In this document: positions 46,367 to 53,787 of the stretch, piece after piece
How the letters are laid out: every line of letters starts with the position of its first letter
Numbering within the stretch: the first letter of the stretch is position 1
Translations under genes and position numbers: made by a program
From: Streptococcus sanguinis
Lineage (GTDB): Bacteria; Bacillota; Bacilli; Lactobacillales; Streptococcaceae
Assembly: GCF_019929225.1 (NCBI RefSeq)
Contig: NZ_JAHZPA010000001.1
Span: 80,805 to 144,804 of the forward strand
Direction: 5' to 3'
Length of the DNA: 64,000 nt
The notes under the pieces: generated by a model
What the model was told of the DNA's origin: nothing
What the model saw: the letters and a program-made list of their open reading frames with translations, nothing else
The model's database searches: none

Positions 46367-46396
46367 ATGGGAATTTTTGATTTCTTTAAAAAATAG
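46367..46396 (+). CDS. Candidate 9-residue peptide ORF
   Basis: The ORF encodes MGIFDFFKK and stops at TAG. It has a near-ideal AAGGAGG 5 bases before ATG and an extended -10 promoter at 46333. MGIFDFFKK-like N-termini are common in longer proteins, so it could be a truncated remnant or a short amphipathic peptide. No longer frame continues it. Confidence 0.35.
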   Translation: MGIFDFFKK

Positions 46397-46404
46397 TCGG
46401 ATTT

Positions 46405-46433
46405 TTGACAGCTCATTAGTTTTATTCTATAAT
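46405..46433 (+). promoter_or_regulatory. Promoter of the Ser-rich lipoprotein gene
   Basis: TTGACA (46405-46410), a 17-base spacer and TATAAT (46428-46433) form a consensus promoter. Confidence 0.85.
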
Positions 46434-46462
46434 GAAATTACTTATTATTTAAGGAGATAAAA

Positions 46463-47023
46463 ATGAAAAAGATTTTTTCAGCCAGCGTGGTTTTTTTAGC
46501 AGCAGTTACCTTAGCAGCATGTTCAAATAATCATTCATCCGTTACTTCTAAATCTTCAGAAAGCAAGGCTGCTTCTAGCTCAGTTAAAAAGTCTTCAAAA
46601 TCAAGCAGTAAAGCAAGTAACTCAAGCAGTTCAAGTACTTCGTCAAGTGCCAATTTAGAAACGCCTGACTTTGTCTTGGTTACAGACGAAGAAATCGCTA
46701 ACGCAACAACAATTGGTGACTTGAAAACCGTGTACAATAAGCTTGCGGATAATTACATCAAATATAGTGGAGAAATTAGAGAAAAACTCCCTGAGTCTGA
46801 AAGAGCAGATTTTGACAAAGAAGCGGAAGAAGGTTTGAAAGCTTTTGAGGAATCAAAACAGACTCTTAGTGATCAATTATCTCAGTATGGTTCAGATGAT
46901 TTAGAAGTTCCAGCAGAAGTACGAGATCCGTTCCTGCAGAACTTAAAAGAGAAACGTGATAAACTGGTAAATGTTTTGAAAATGTCTTATATTTTTGTTT
47001 CAAACATGCCTAAAAAACAGTAA
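46463..47023 (+). CDS. Ser-rich lipoprotein of unknown function
   Basis: A 186-residue lipoprotein with signal peptide and lipobox TLAACSN. Residues ~22-66 are a Ser/Lys-rich linker with long Ser runs. The C-terminal ~120 residues are charged and helical (TIGDLKTVYNKLADNYIKYSG, EEGLKAFEESKQTLSDQLSQ). TAAGGAG precedes the ATG. No family recognised. A shared terminator separates it from the convergent oxidase gene. Confidence 0.8.
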   Translation: MKKIFSASVVFLAAVTLAACSNNHSSVTSKSSESKAASSSVKKSSKSSSKASNSSSSSTSSSANLETPDFVLVTDEEIANATTIGDLKTVYNKLADNYIKYSGEIREKLPESERADFDKEAEEGLKAFEESKQTLSDQLSQYGSDDLEVPAEVRDPFLQNLKEKRDKLVNVLKMSYIFVSNMPKKQ

Positions 47024-47125
47024 CATCAGCTATTGAAATTGTTCCTGATTCCTTGGAGAAGATTTTTCCGAATTAGGTAGACTTCCGAAGCTGTATCATG
47101 GTTCATTTCAATTTATTACTAGACA

Positions 47126-47169
47126 ATAAAACATCAGGGGCAGCCTTATCGTTGCTCCTGATGTTTTAT
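47126..47169. terminator. Bidirectional terminator after the lipoprotein gene
   Basis: A 13-bp perfect stem ATAAAACATCAGG/CCTGATGTTTTAT encloses an 18-base loop with an inner GCA/TGC pair. Confidence 0.85.
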
Positions 47170-47174
47170 ACTCT

Positions 47175-48371
47175 TTATTTAAACTTAAAGCCTTCATAGA
47201 CCAGATCTGCTTTAGGATTGGTCTTTTTAAATTCGCCGGCTAGTTTATCCATCATTTTGACAGGCCCGCACATGAAGACTGTGGTTTGGTCATCCAAAGG
47301 ATAATTCTTGAAGTCCAAATAGCCAGAGACCTTGCTATCGACCAAGTGAAGGTCAAACTGCGGATTCTTGGCAGCGTAGTCTTTGAGTAGGTCTAGGAAA
47401 ACAGCATTTTCTGTTCCAGTATAAGCGTAGTAGAAGCTGACTGGACGATTCAGATTAGGATTTTCACGGATATAGGAGATAAAGGGCGTAATGCCAATCC
47501 CACCAGCAATCCAAATCTGCTTTTCCTGCCCCTGGTCAAGAATCATGTGTCCATAAGCTCGGTCAATGGTGACCTTGGTTCCCTCTGGGATCTTGTCATA
47601 AAGTTTCTTAGTGTGGTCTCCTGAATTCTTGATGGTAAAGTAGACGATATTGTCATGGCCGCCAGAGATAGAGAAGGGATGTGGCTCTTTTTCAAATCCT
47701 TCTTGGAAAATCTTGACGAAGGCAAACTGACCATACTGGTAGTCTAGCTTTTGACTAAGCTGGATCTTCAACTCCACGGTATCGTGGTTCAGTCGCTTAA
47801 CTTGCAGGATTTTCCCTAGATGACGAAAGGCCAAACTTTGATAGAGGAAGATGATGTAAAAACCAGAAGCTAAACCCATGATAGCGTAGAATCCGACTAC
47901 CAAGCCTAGCAAGGTCGGTGTCAGGAGTCGACCGCCCATCAGCATATAAGCGTGAAAGAGACCAAAGATATAGGCCAGATAGACAAAGCGGTGAATCCAG
48001 CGCCAAGCCTCATACTTGATGTGCTTGCCAAGATAGGCCACCAGAACAATGCTGACAAAGAGATAGATGCCGACATTTCCAAGCTGGGCTGCCAGATGAG
48101 AGCCCCAGAGACTGCCACCCATGGCAACATTGTGGAGAGCAAGAAGAACGACGGAAAAGATAGCTGTAAACTTATGATAAGCATACATCTTTTCGATGCC
48201 ATGGAACCATTTTTCCAAAAGGGCGTTCCGAGTCGTAAGTAAAAAGGTCAGCGAAAGGGTAGTTAAGGCCAGACCGGGTACGATAAAGTTGGTCATCCCA
48301 GCTGAAGCCCAAGCATAGATGGTAAGTATTATACTTACAGCCATAAGGGCGATTCCTTTGATAGATTTCAT
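47175..48371 (-). CDS. SpNOX-like NADPH oxidase / ferric reductase-type flavocytochrome
   Basis: A 398-residue membrane flavocytochrome. Six N-terminal hydrophobic segments carry two histidine pairs with heme-like spacing: His66/His80 and His127/His140. The FAD motif HPFSISGG and the NADPH motifs GGIGITPFISY and FMCGPVKMM follow, ending in YEGFKFK. From memory it closely resembles pneumococcal SpNOX, a bacterial NOX/DUOX homologue that makes superoxide. The physiological role, whether superoxide or ferric reduction, is not settled by sequence. Confidence 0.85.
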   Translation of the reverse strand: MKSIKGIALMAVSIILTIYAWASAGMTNFIVPGLALTTLSLTFLLTTRNALLEKWFHGIEKMYAYHKFTAIFSVVLLALHNVAMGGSLWGSHLAAQLGNVGIYLFVSIVLVAYLGKHIKYEAWRWIHRFVYLAYIFGLFHAYMLMGGRLLTPTLLGLVVGFYAIMGLASGFYIIFLYQSLAFRHLGKILQVKRLNHDTVELKIQLSQKLDYQYGQFAFVKIFQEGFEKEPHPFSISGGHDNIVYFTIKNSGDHTKKLYDKIPEGTKVTIDRAYGHMILDQGQEKQIWIAGGIGITPFISYIRENPNLNRPVSFYYAYTGTENAVFLDLLKDYAAKNPQFDLHLVDSKVSGYLDFKNYPLDDQTTVFMCGPVKMMDKLAGEFKKTNPKADLVYEGFKFK

Positions 48372-48436
48372 GGTTGTTTCCTTTCTTTATAATCACTATC
48401 TAGTTGTAATTAAATTTGTTACATTTTAACAAAGAA

Positions 48437-48470
48437 AAAACAAGCTGTCAAGATAAGAGCTTGTTTCGTT
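48437..48470 (-). terminator. Terminator after the alpha/beta hydrolase gene
   Basis: AAACAAGCT/AGCTTGTTT forms a stem; on the minus strand it is followed by a T-rich tail. Confidence 0.7.
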
Positions 48471-48527
48471 TTTGGTATGGATAGGTCAAGTCTTCCGTTA
48501 GCTAAGCTATAGAAGAGATTTGTGATT

Positions 48528-49742
48528 TTACTCTTGAACCTCTGCGGCAGTCTCTTCCTCTTTGTCAGTCTCAGATTGGCCAAAAGGCAGCTGCTTGCTC
48601 CAGCGTGATAGGTTTTCTCGGATATCCTTGCCAATAGCAGAAGGCTTAGGCAAGCTAATGGAGTCTTTCCAGGTTTGGACACGCATATCCAGTAGAAGTT
48701 TGGACAAGCGCAGCAGCATGTCACGTTCTTGGTCTGTTAGAGACTTAGCATTTTTCAGGATATCGAGGACTTTGTTAAAGTTTTCAACATTGGATAGTTC
48801 GTCGACAGACTGGATACCAGCATCCAAAATCAGTCCGAAAAAGAGGTCGAAAAAGTCTTTAAGTTCTTCATCTGAAACGGTGCTCACCCAATTTTTAAAC
48901 GTTTTGTCTATCTGCAGGCTCTCTGCATCTAGTGTATCCAGCAATAGGAAAGAGTCTCCCTTGGTTTTCCACGAAAAGGTATCGTGCTGGGCAAAGCCGC
49001 CGATGGCACTGCTTTTGACAATCCTAGCTTCCTTAGGTGTTTCCAGCATCATGCCGACGATGGAGTTCTGAGGCAGGTAGCGTTTCATCCTTTCAACCAA
49101 AGCCTGATAGCCATCGCTTTCGATGACAGAGTGATTGAGACCGGGAGAGTCATAGCTGTAGATGGCTTCAATACGGTCTTGGAGCGATGCTTCCATCTGA
49201 CTGGCTGCATAGGAAGCCAGGTTTCCTCCTTTGGAATGGCCGGTTAGGATAAAGTTACCGGGCAGATTTTCTAAGGCTTTCTGCAGGTAGCGGGCAGCCA
49301 TTTTCTGAGCGGGGATTTGAGCCATATAGGTCATGTGGAAGTCTTCCTTCCAGCCGACGATAGAGTCGTCCGTTCCGCGAAAGACCAGGACATAGGTATC
49401 GGGCTTGATTTTGAAAATCAAGGCAGCGAATTGCTTCTGGATATCTTGGTCAACATCGTTGACATAGCCCATCAGTTTTAGATTTTTAAAGCGGGTAGAG
49501 GCTGCGGCCAAATCCAGCAGTTTCAGTCGGTTTTTGCTGACCATCATGGAGAGGTCGCGCGGTACTTGATCGGCCAAATCCAGCAGCCGGCAGTCGCAGT
49601 AGGGGGACATGTCTTCATGCACTAGTTGGTCAAAAGGCAAGTAGGTTAGCTCTGTCAGAATTAGCAGATCCAGTTCATTGAAAGGTTTATCATAAATACT
49701 GTCATGCTGGACTTCTTCAAGGTAAGTAAAAATATTGCTCAT
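48528..49742 (-). CDS. Mbeg1-like (DUF2974) alpha/beta hydrolase
   Basis: A 404-residue cytoplasmic protein with the lipase-type nucleophile elbow TGHSKGGNLASYAA near residue 175 and an oxyanion-region VFRGTDDS. It matches the Mbeg1-like/DUF2974 family, common in streptococci. The C-terminal ~130 residues are charged and helical and end in a Glu-rich tail. No substrate is known. Monocistronic. Confidence 0.82.
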   Translation of the reverse strand: MSNIFTYLEEVQHDSIYDKPFNELDLLILTELTYLPFDQLVHEDMSPYCDCRLLDLADQVPRDLSMMVSKNRLKLLDLAAASTRFKNLKLMGYVNDVDQDIQKQFAALIFKIKPDTYVLVFRGTDDSIVGWKEDFHMTYMAQIPAQKMAARYLQKALENLPGNFILTGHSKGGNLASYAASQMEASLQDRIEAIYSYDSPGLNHSVIESDGYQALVERMKRYLPQNSIVGMMLETPKEARIVKSSAIGGFAQHDTFSWKTKGDSFLLLDTLDAESLQIDKTFKNWVSTVSDEELKDFFDLFFGLILDAGIQSVDELSNVENFNKVLDILKNAKSLTDQERDMLLRLSKLLLDMRVQTWKDSISLPKPSAIGKDIRENLSRWSKQLPFGQSETDKEEETAAEVQE

Positions 49743-49857
49743 GTTTTATCTCCAATTTCTACTAGTTAGTATAGCATATTTTTCTGATAGAATTTCTTTT
49801 TTCCAGAAAAATCCTACCTTAGACTGAGGATGATAAACAAGCAGTCGCATTTTTTGG

Positions 49858-49863
49858 TATAAT
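49858..49863 (+). promoter_or_regulatory. Extended -10 promoter of the Bce-type two-component operon
   Basis: TTGGTATAAT contains an extended -10 about 29 bases before the chosen start of the response regulator. Confidence 0.55.
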
Positions 49864-49891
49864 GTTACTAGCAAGCAATCGGGAGGGAAAG

Positions 49892-50578
49892 ATGCACAAG
49901 ATTTTACTAGTAGAAGATGATCCAGTCATTCGTCAGATGATTAAGAAAATGCTGGAACAATGGGGCTTTCAGGTAGTGGCAGTCGAGGACTTTATGGATG
50001 TGCTGACTGTCTTTGTTCGAGAGGAGCCGCATCTGGTGCTGATGGATATCGGCCTGCCCTTATTTAACGGCTATCACTGGTGTCAGGAAATCCGCAAGAT
50101 TTCAACGGTGCCCATCATGTTTCTGTCTTCTCGCGATCAGTCCATGGACATTGTCATGGCTATCAATATGGGGGCAGATGACTATGTGACCAAGCCTTTT
50201 GACAATAATGTCTTTCTGGCTAAGGTTCAGGGCTTGTTGCGCCGTTCCTATGAGTTTGGAAACGACCAGAGTCTCTTGGAGCACCAGGGTGTCATTCTCA
50301 ATCTCAAGTCGACAGATCTGGTCTTTGATGGCAAAGTGGTGACCTTGACCAAGAACGAATTTCAGATTTTGCGGGTCCTCTTTGAGCACGCAGATGGTAT
50401 CGTAGCGCGTGATGATCTGATGAAGGAACTCTGGAACAGTGACTTTTTCATCGACGACAATACCCTATCGGTCAATGTCGCTCGCCTGCGTAAGAAGCTT
50501 GAAGAGCACGGACTGAAAAACTTCATCGAAACCAAAAAAGGAATAGGATACGGTCTCATCAATGGACACACAGGATAA
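49892..50578 (+). CDS. bceR: BceR-like response regulator (OmpR family)
   Basis: A 228-residue response regulator. The receiver domain has the phosphorylated Asp52 in LVLMDIGLP and the KPFDN loop. The C-terminal winged helix ends in RLRKKLEEHGLKNFIETKKGIGYG. ATG at 49892 has GGGAGGG upstream; an in-frame ATG 10 codons earlier lacks one. It overlaps the kinase start by 17 bases. By context it activates the nearby bceAB and traX genes, each with a TNACA-N4-TGTAA box. Confidence 0.88.
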   Translation: MHKILLVEDDPVIRQMIKKMLEQWGFQVVAVEDFMDVLTVFVREEPHLVLMDIGLPLFNGYHWCQEIRKISTVPIMFLSSRDQSMDIVMAINMGADDYVTKPFDNNVFLAKVQGLLRRSYEFGNDQSLLEHQGVILNLKSTDLVFDGKVVTLTKNEFQILRVLFEHADGIVARDDLMKELWNSDFFIDDNTLSVNVARLRKKLEEHGLKNFIETKKGIGYGLINGHTG

Positions 50579-51542
50579 ATTTTTCTTTCTTAAGTCTTAC
50601 CTTTATTCACGGCGATTTTTTCTAGCTCTTTTGATTCTACTGCTAGGCTTTATTCTGCTCTTTGCCTTTGTCTTTGATACTTACCGCAGTCTGCTGGAAT
50701 ATGTCGCGCTCTTGCTGGCTTTTCTGTCTTTCTTGTTTATCGGAGCAGATGCTTGGACGTCCTTTAAGGGCTATCGCAGCCAGAAGCTGCAGGCATCTGC
50801 TCAGGCTCAGACTCCTCTAGAAAAGCTTTTGCAGGAACGAGTGGAGGAGCTGGAGTACGAACAGAAGAATCAGCTCTTGGTTGAACAGGAGAAATACAAT
50901 GATTTGCTGGACTACTATACTCTTTGGGTTCATCAAGTCAAGACACCTATTGCTGCCAGTTCACTTTTGATTGGAGATTTGAAGGATAAGGAAGCCAAGT
51001 CTCAGTTGGAGCAGGAGCTTTTTAAGATCGAATCCTACGTTCATCTGGTGCTCCAGTACCTCCGTCTGGGAAGCTTCCATGATGATCTAGTGCTGAAGCA
51101 GGAAAATCTGACTGATTTGGTCAGGGAAGTGGTCAAGAAATACGCTCTTTTCTTTATTCAGCAAGGGCTCAGCCTCAATCTTCATGACCTAGATCACACG
51201 ATTGTCACTGATAAAAAGTGGTTTCTAGTGATTTTGGAGCAGGTCCTGTCCAATAGTCTTAAATACACAAAAGAAGGCAGCATAGAGATTTATTTTCATG
51301 AGGATAGACTCTATATCAAAGACACGGGTCTGGGCATTCAAAATGCTGATTTGCTGCGGGTTTTTGAGCGTGGTTTCTCAGGCTACAATGGTCGTCTGAC
51401 CCAGCAGTCATCAGGCTTAGGTCTTTATCTGTCCAAGAAAATTGCTGATCAGCTGGGACATAAGATTGCTATAGACTCTCAAGTTGGTCAGGGAACGACG
51501 GTTTCCATCGCCTTTCCTGAGAAGAAATTGATCTTTGAATAG
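50562..51542 (+). CDS. bceS: BceS-like intramembrane-sensing histidine kinase
   Basis: A 326-residue kinase with two close N-terminal membrane segments (~18-38 and ~45-62) and almost no outside loop, the hallmark of Bce-type kinases that sense via their ABC transporter. The H box is WVHQVKTPIAAS (His124). The ATPase domain has an N box (SNSLKYTKEG), DTGLGI and SSGLGLYLSKKIA. It starts inside bceR and is 11 bases before an NrdI-like gene. Confidence 0.88.
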   Translation: MDTQDKFFFLKSYLYSRRFFLALLILLLGFILLFAFVFDTYRSLLEYVALLLAFLSFLFIGADAWTSFKGYRSQKLQASAQAQTPLEKLLQERVEELEYEQKNQLLVEQEKYNDLLDYYTLWVHQVKTPIAASSLLIGDLKDKEAKSQLEQELFKIESYVHLVLQYLRLGSFHDDLVLKQENLTDLVREVVKKYALFFIQQGLSLNLHDLDHTIVTDKKWFLVILEQVLSNSLKYTKEGSIEIYFHEDRLYIKDTGLGIQNADLLRVFERGFSGYNGRLTQQSSGLGLYLSKKIADQLGHKIAIDSQVGQGTTVSIAFPEKKLIFE

Positions 51543-51553
51543 GAGGAAGAAAG

Positions 51554-51934
51554 TTGCTAGTAGTGGTTTATGATAGTCTGACTGGTTTGGGCAAGAAGTT
51601 TGCTAATAGTCTGGGGTTGCCTAGCCAGTCAGTCTGGAAAAAGCTGGAGGGGCCCTGTATTTTGGTCAGCAGAAATAGCGGAGCAGGGCAGATTCCGTGG
51701 ACGACCAAGCGTTTCATCAGAAAGTATGAGCATCTAATCAAAGGCTTTGTCATCAATGGCAATCAGAAGCGTTATCCGCGGACCTTTTGCGGGGCAACGG
51801 ATAAGATAGTGGAGCAGTATGGTCTCCGCCATATTCGTAACATAGAGGGCTCTGGAACGGAAGCAGACCGACAAGCGGTCAAAGGCTTTCTAGAACAGTT
51901 GCAGATAGATGAAAGCTTTCATAAAAACCACTAG
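51554..51934 (+). CDS. NrdI-like flavodoxin (copy 1)
   Basis: A 126-residue small flavodoxin. The phosphate loop reads YDSLTGLGKKFA, a second flavin region SRNSGAGQIPW, and GFVINGNQ...FCGAT follows the NrdI layout. It starts at TTG with AGGAGG 7 bases upstream. No ribonucleotide reductase genes are near; it is the third gene of the bceRS operon. A close paralogue lies at 60.9 kb. It may be an NrdI paralogue with a different redox partner. Confidence 0.72.
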   Translation: MLVVVYDSLTGLGKKFANSLGLPSQSVWKKLEGPCILVSRNSGAGQIPWTTKRFIRKYEHLIKGFVINGNQKRYPRTFCGATDKIVEQYGLRHIRNIEGSGTEADRQAVKGFLEQLQIDESFHKNH

Positions 51935-51978
51935 GTTTTGTCCTAGTTTTACGAATGCTCCTGCAAGATTTTTAAAAG

Positions 51979-52026
51979 TGACAAAATTGTAAGAATAAAA
52001 CTAGCAAATGAAAGGTTAGGTTATGG
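51979..52026 (+). promoter_or_regulatory. BceR-like box and promoter upstream of traX
   Basis: TGACA-AAAT-TGTAA at 51979-51992 fits TNACA-N4-TGTAA. TTAGGTTATGG follows at 52016-52026. The same two blocks, with nearly the same spacing, precede bceA. Confidence 0.7.
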
Positions 52027-52082
52027 TACTGACCTTTCTTTTTTATTATCATAGAGGCAAGAAATAAGAAGGAGACAGAAAA

Positions 52083-52838
52083 ATGAAATCAAAAGGTTTG
52101 AATGCTTTTCAGTTGAAGCTCTTCATGGCGTTTCTTATGGTTTTTGACCATATCAGCCAGATACCGGGGCTGGTGCCGGATGGCTGGGATGGCGTTTTGC
52201 ATGCCCTAACCCGCTGTGTCGGAGCAGCATTTGCCTTCATGGCAGTGGAAGGCTTTCTCCACACTCGCAACCGTCTGGCTTACAATATGCGGCTCTTCTT
52301 TTGGGCAGCCCTGATGCAGACAGGAAACTGTATCCTGACGCTTCTCTTTCAGGAGAAGGGCATTTACCTCACTCACAACATCTTCCTGACCTTGGCCTGC
52401 GGGGTCCTCATGCTGAGTCTTTTCTTTGGCTTTTCTGAAAATGTCGGAGCTGCTAAGGATAGGAAGCGTGGTTTGTGGATAGCGGCAGGAGTATTGGTCT
52501 TGCTGGTTGGGCTTGTCTTTAGCGAAGGCGGCATGGCTCTGCTTCCTTTCATGCTCTTGACCTACCTTTTTAGAAATCAAGTCTTTTTCAGAAACTTGTT
52601 TTATGTAGTTTGGGCGGGAGTTCTCTTTGCCATGAGTATTCAAATTTATCCAACCTTGCAGGACACGCTATCAATGCTGCTCTATAATTCAGACTGGCTC
52701 TTTATCAGTGCTCTTCCTCTCTTGCACTTCTATAATGGTGAGCGAGGATCCAGCAGCAAGTGGAGCAAATATTTCTTCTATATTTTCTATCCAGCCCACC
52801 TTTGGCTAATTGCTTTGATTGCCTTTTGGGTAAAATAA
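52083..52838 (+). CDS. TraX family membrane protein
   Basis: A 251-residue polytopic membrane protein matching the TraX family: LNAFQLKLFMAFLMVFDHISQIPG near the start, a VGAAFAFMAVEGFLHTRN segment and C-terminal YFFYIFYPAHLWLIAL. TraX was named for F-pilin acetylation, but chromosomal members in Firmicutes have unknown roles. It has its own BceR-like box, suggesting induction with bceAB by cell-wall antibiotics. Confidence 0.83.
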   Translation: MKSKGLNAFQLKLFMAFLMVFDHISQIPGLVPDGWDGVLHALTRCVGAAFAFMAVEGFLHTRNRLAYNMRLFFWAALMQTGNCILTLLFQEKGIYLTHNIFLTLACGVLMLSLFFGFSENVGAAKDRKRGLWIAAGVLVLLVGLVFSEGGMALLPFMLLTYLFRNQVFFRNLFYVVWAGVLFAMSIQIYPTLQDTLSMLLYNSDWLFISALPLLHFYNGERGSSSKWSKYFFYIFYPAHLWLIALIAFWVK

Positions 52839-52851
52839 AGCCCATCTTATC

Positions 52852-52898
52852 TTACAAAACTGTAAGATTGCACTTTAAAATGTAAGCTTAGGTTATGG
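52852..52898 (+). promoter_or_regulatory. BceR-like box and promoter upstream of bceAB
   Basis: TTACA-AAAC-TGTAA (52852-52865) is followed by TTAGGTTATGG at 52888-52898, repeating the traX upstream layout. Confidence 0.75.
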
Positions 52899-53007
52899 CT
52901 GGGCGGCTGTTATTGAGATAAAATAGATATATCAATTAGGAAGCAGTTTATAAATACTGCTAAAAGCAGGGCGTTGATAGGTGCCTGCTAAACAGAAAGG
53001 AAGCAAG

Positions 53008-53787
53008 ATGACATTATTAGACGTACAGCATGTGAAAAAGATTTATAAAACCCGCTTTCAGGGCAGCCAAGTAGAGGCATTGAAAGACATTCACTTTACA
53101 GTAGAAAAAGGTGAATATGTCGCCATTATGGGGGAGTCAGGCTCCGGGAAATCCACCTTGCTCAACATCCTAGCCATGCTGGACAAGCCGACTGAGGGCC
53201 GCGTCTTTCTCAACGGAACTGACACAGCAACCATCAAAAACAGCCAGGCTTCCAGCTTCCGCCGAGAGAAATTAGGCTTTGTATTTCAGGATTTCAATCT
53301 GCTGGACACCTTGTCGGTCAAGGATAATATTCTCCTGCCTCTGGTTCTCTCTCGTCGTCCCATTACCGAGATGATGCAAAAGCTGGTTATGACCTGCAAT
53401 GAGCTGGGGATTAACAAGCTGCAAGAGAAGTTTCCTTATGAGATTTCCGGTGGTCAAAAGCAGCGGGTAGCAGTGGCTCGGGCCATTATCACAGATCCTG
53501 AGATTCTGCTGGCGGATGAGCCGACGGGAGCCTTGGATTCCAAGTCTTCGGCAGCCCTGTTGGATGTCTTTGACGATATCAATGCCCGCGGTCAAACCAT
53601 TCTCATGGTGACCCACTCAACGGCGGCGGCTAGCCGCGCCAAGCGGGTACTTTTTATCAAGGATGGGATTCTCTACAACCAAATCTTCCGCGGTGACAAG
53701 ACCGAACGACAGATGTTCCAAGAGATTTCCGATACTCTGACAGTTATGGCAAGTGAGGTGGGCAATTATGTTCAAACTAACGAGTAA
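53008..53787 (+). CDS. bceA: BceA-like antimicrobial peptide ABC transporter ATPase
   Basis: A 259-residue ATPase of the MacB/BceA class. Walker A GESGSGKST, Q-loop FVFQDFNLLDTLSV, signature ISGGQKQR and Walker B ILLADEPTGALDS are present. ATG at 53008 has AGAAAGGAAG upstream. It overlaps bceB by 20 bases. By family it drives removal of bacitracin-like or lantibiotic peptides and signals flux to the BceS kinase. Confidence 0.92.
   Translation: MTLLDVQHVKKIYKTRFQGSQVEALKDIHFTVEKGEYVAIMGESGSGKSTLLNILAMLDKPTEGRVFLNGTDTATIKNSQASSFRREKLGFVFQDFNLLDTLSVKDNILLPLVLSRRPITEMMQKLVMTCNELGINKLQEKFPYEISGGQKQRVAVARAIITDPEILLADEPTGALDSKSSAALLDVFDDINARGQTILMVTHSTAAASRAKRVLFIKDGILYNQIFRGDKTERQMFQEISDTLTVMASEVGNYVQTNE

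Noticed and set aside
46245..46460. 71-codon frame before the lipoprotein gene
   Set aside because: It passes through two promoters and lacks a ribosome site; the short MGIFDFFKK frame has better signals.
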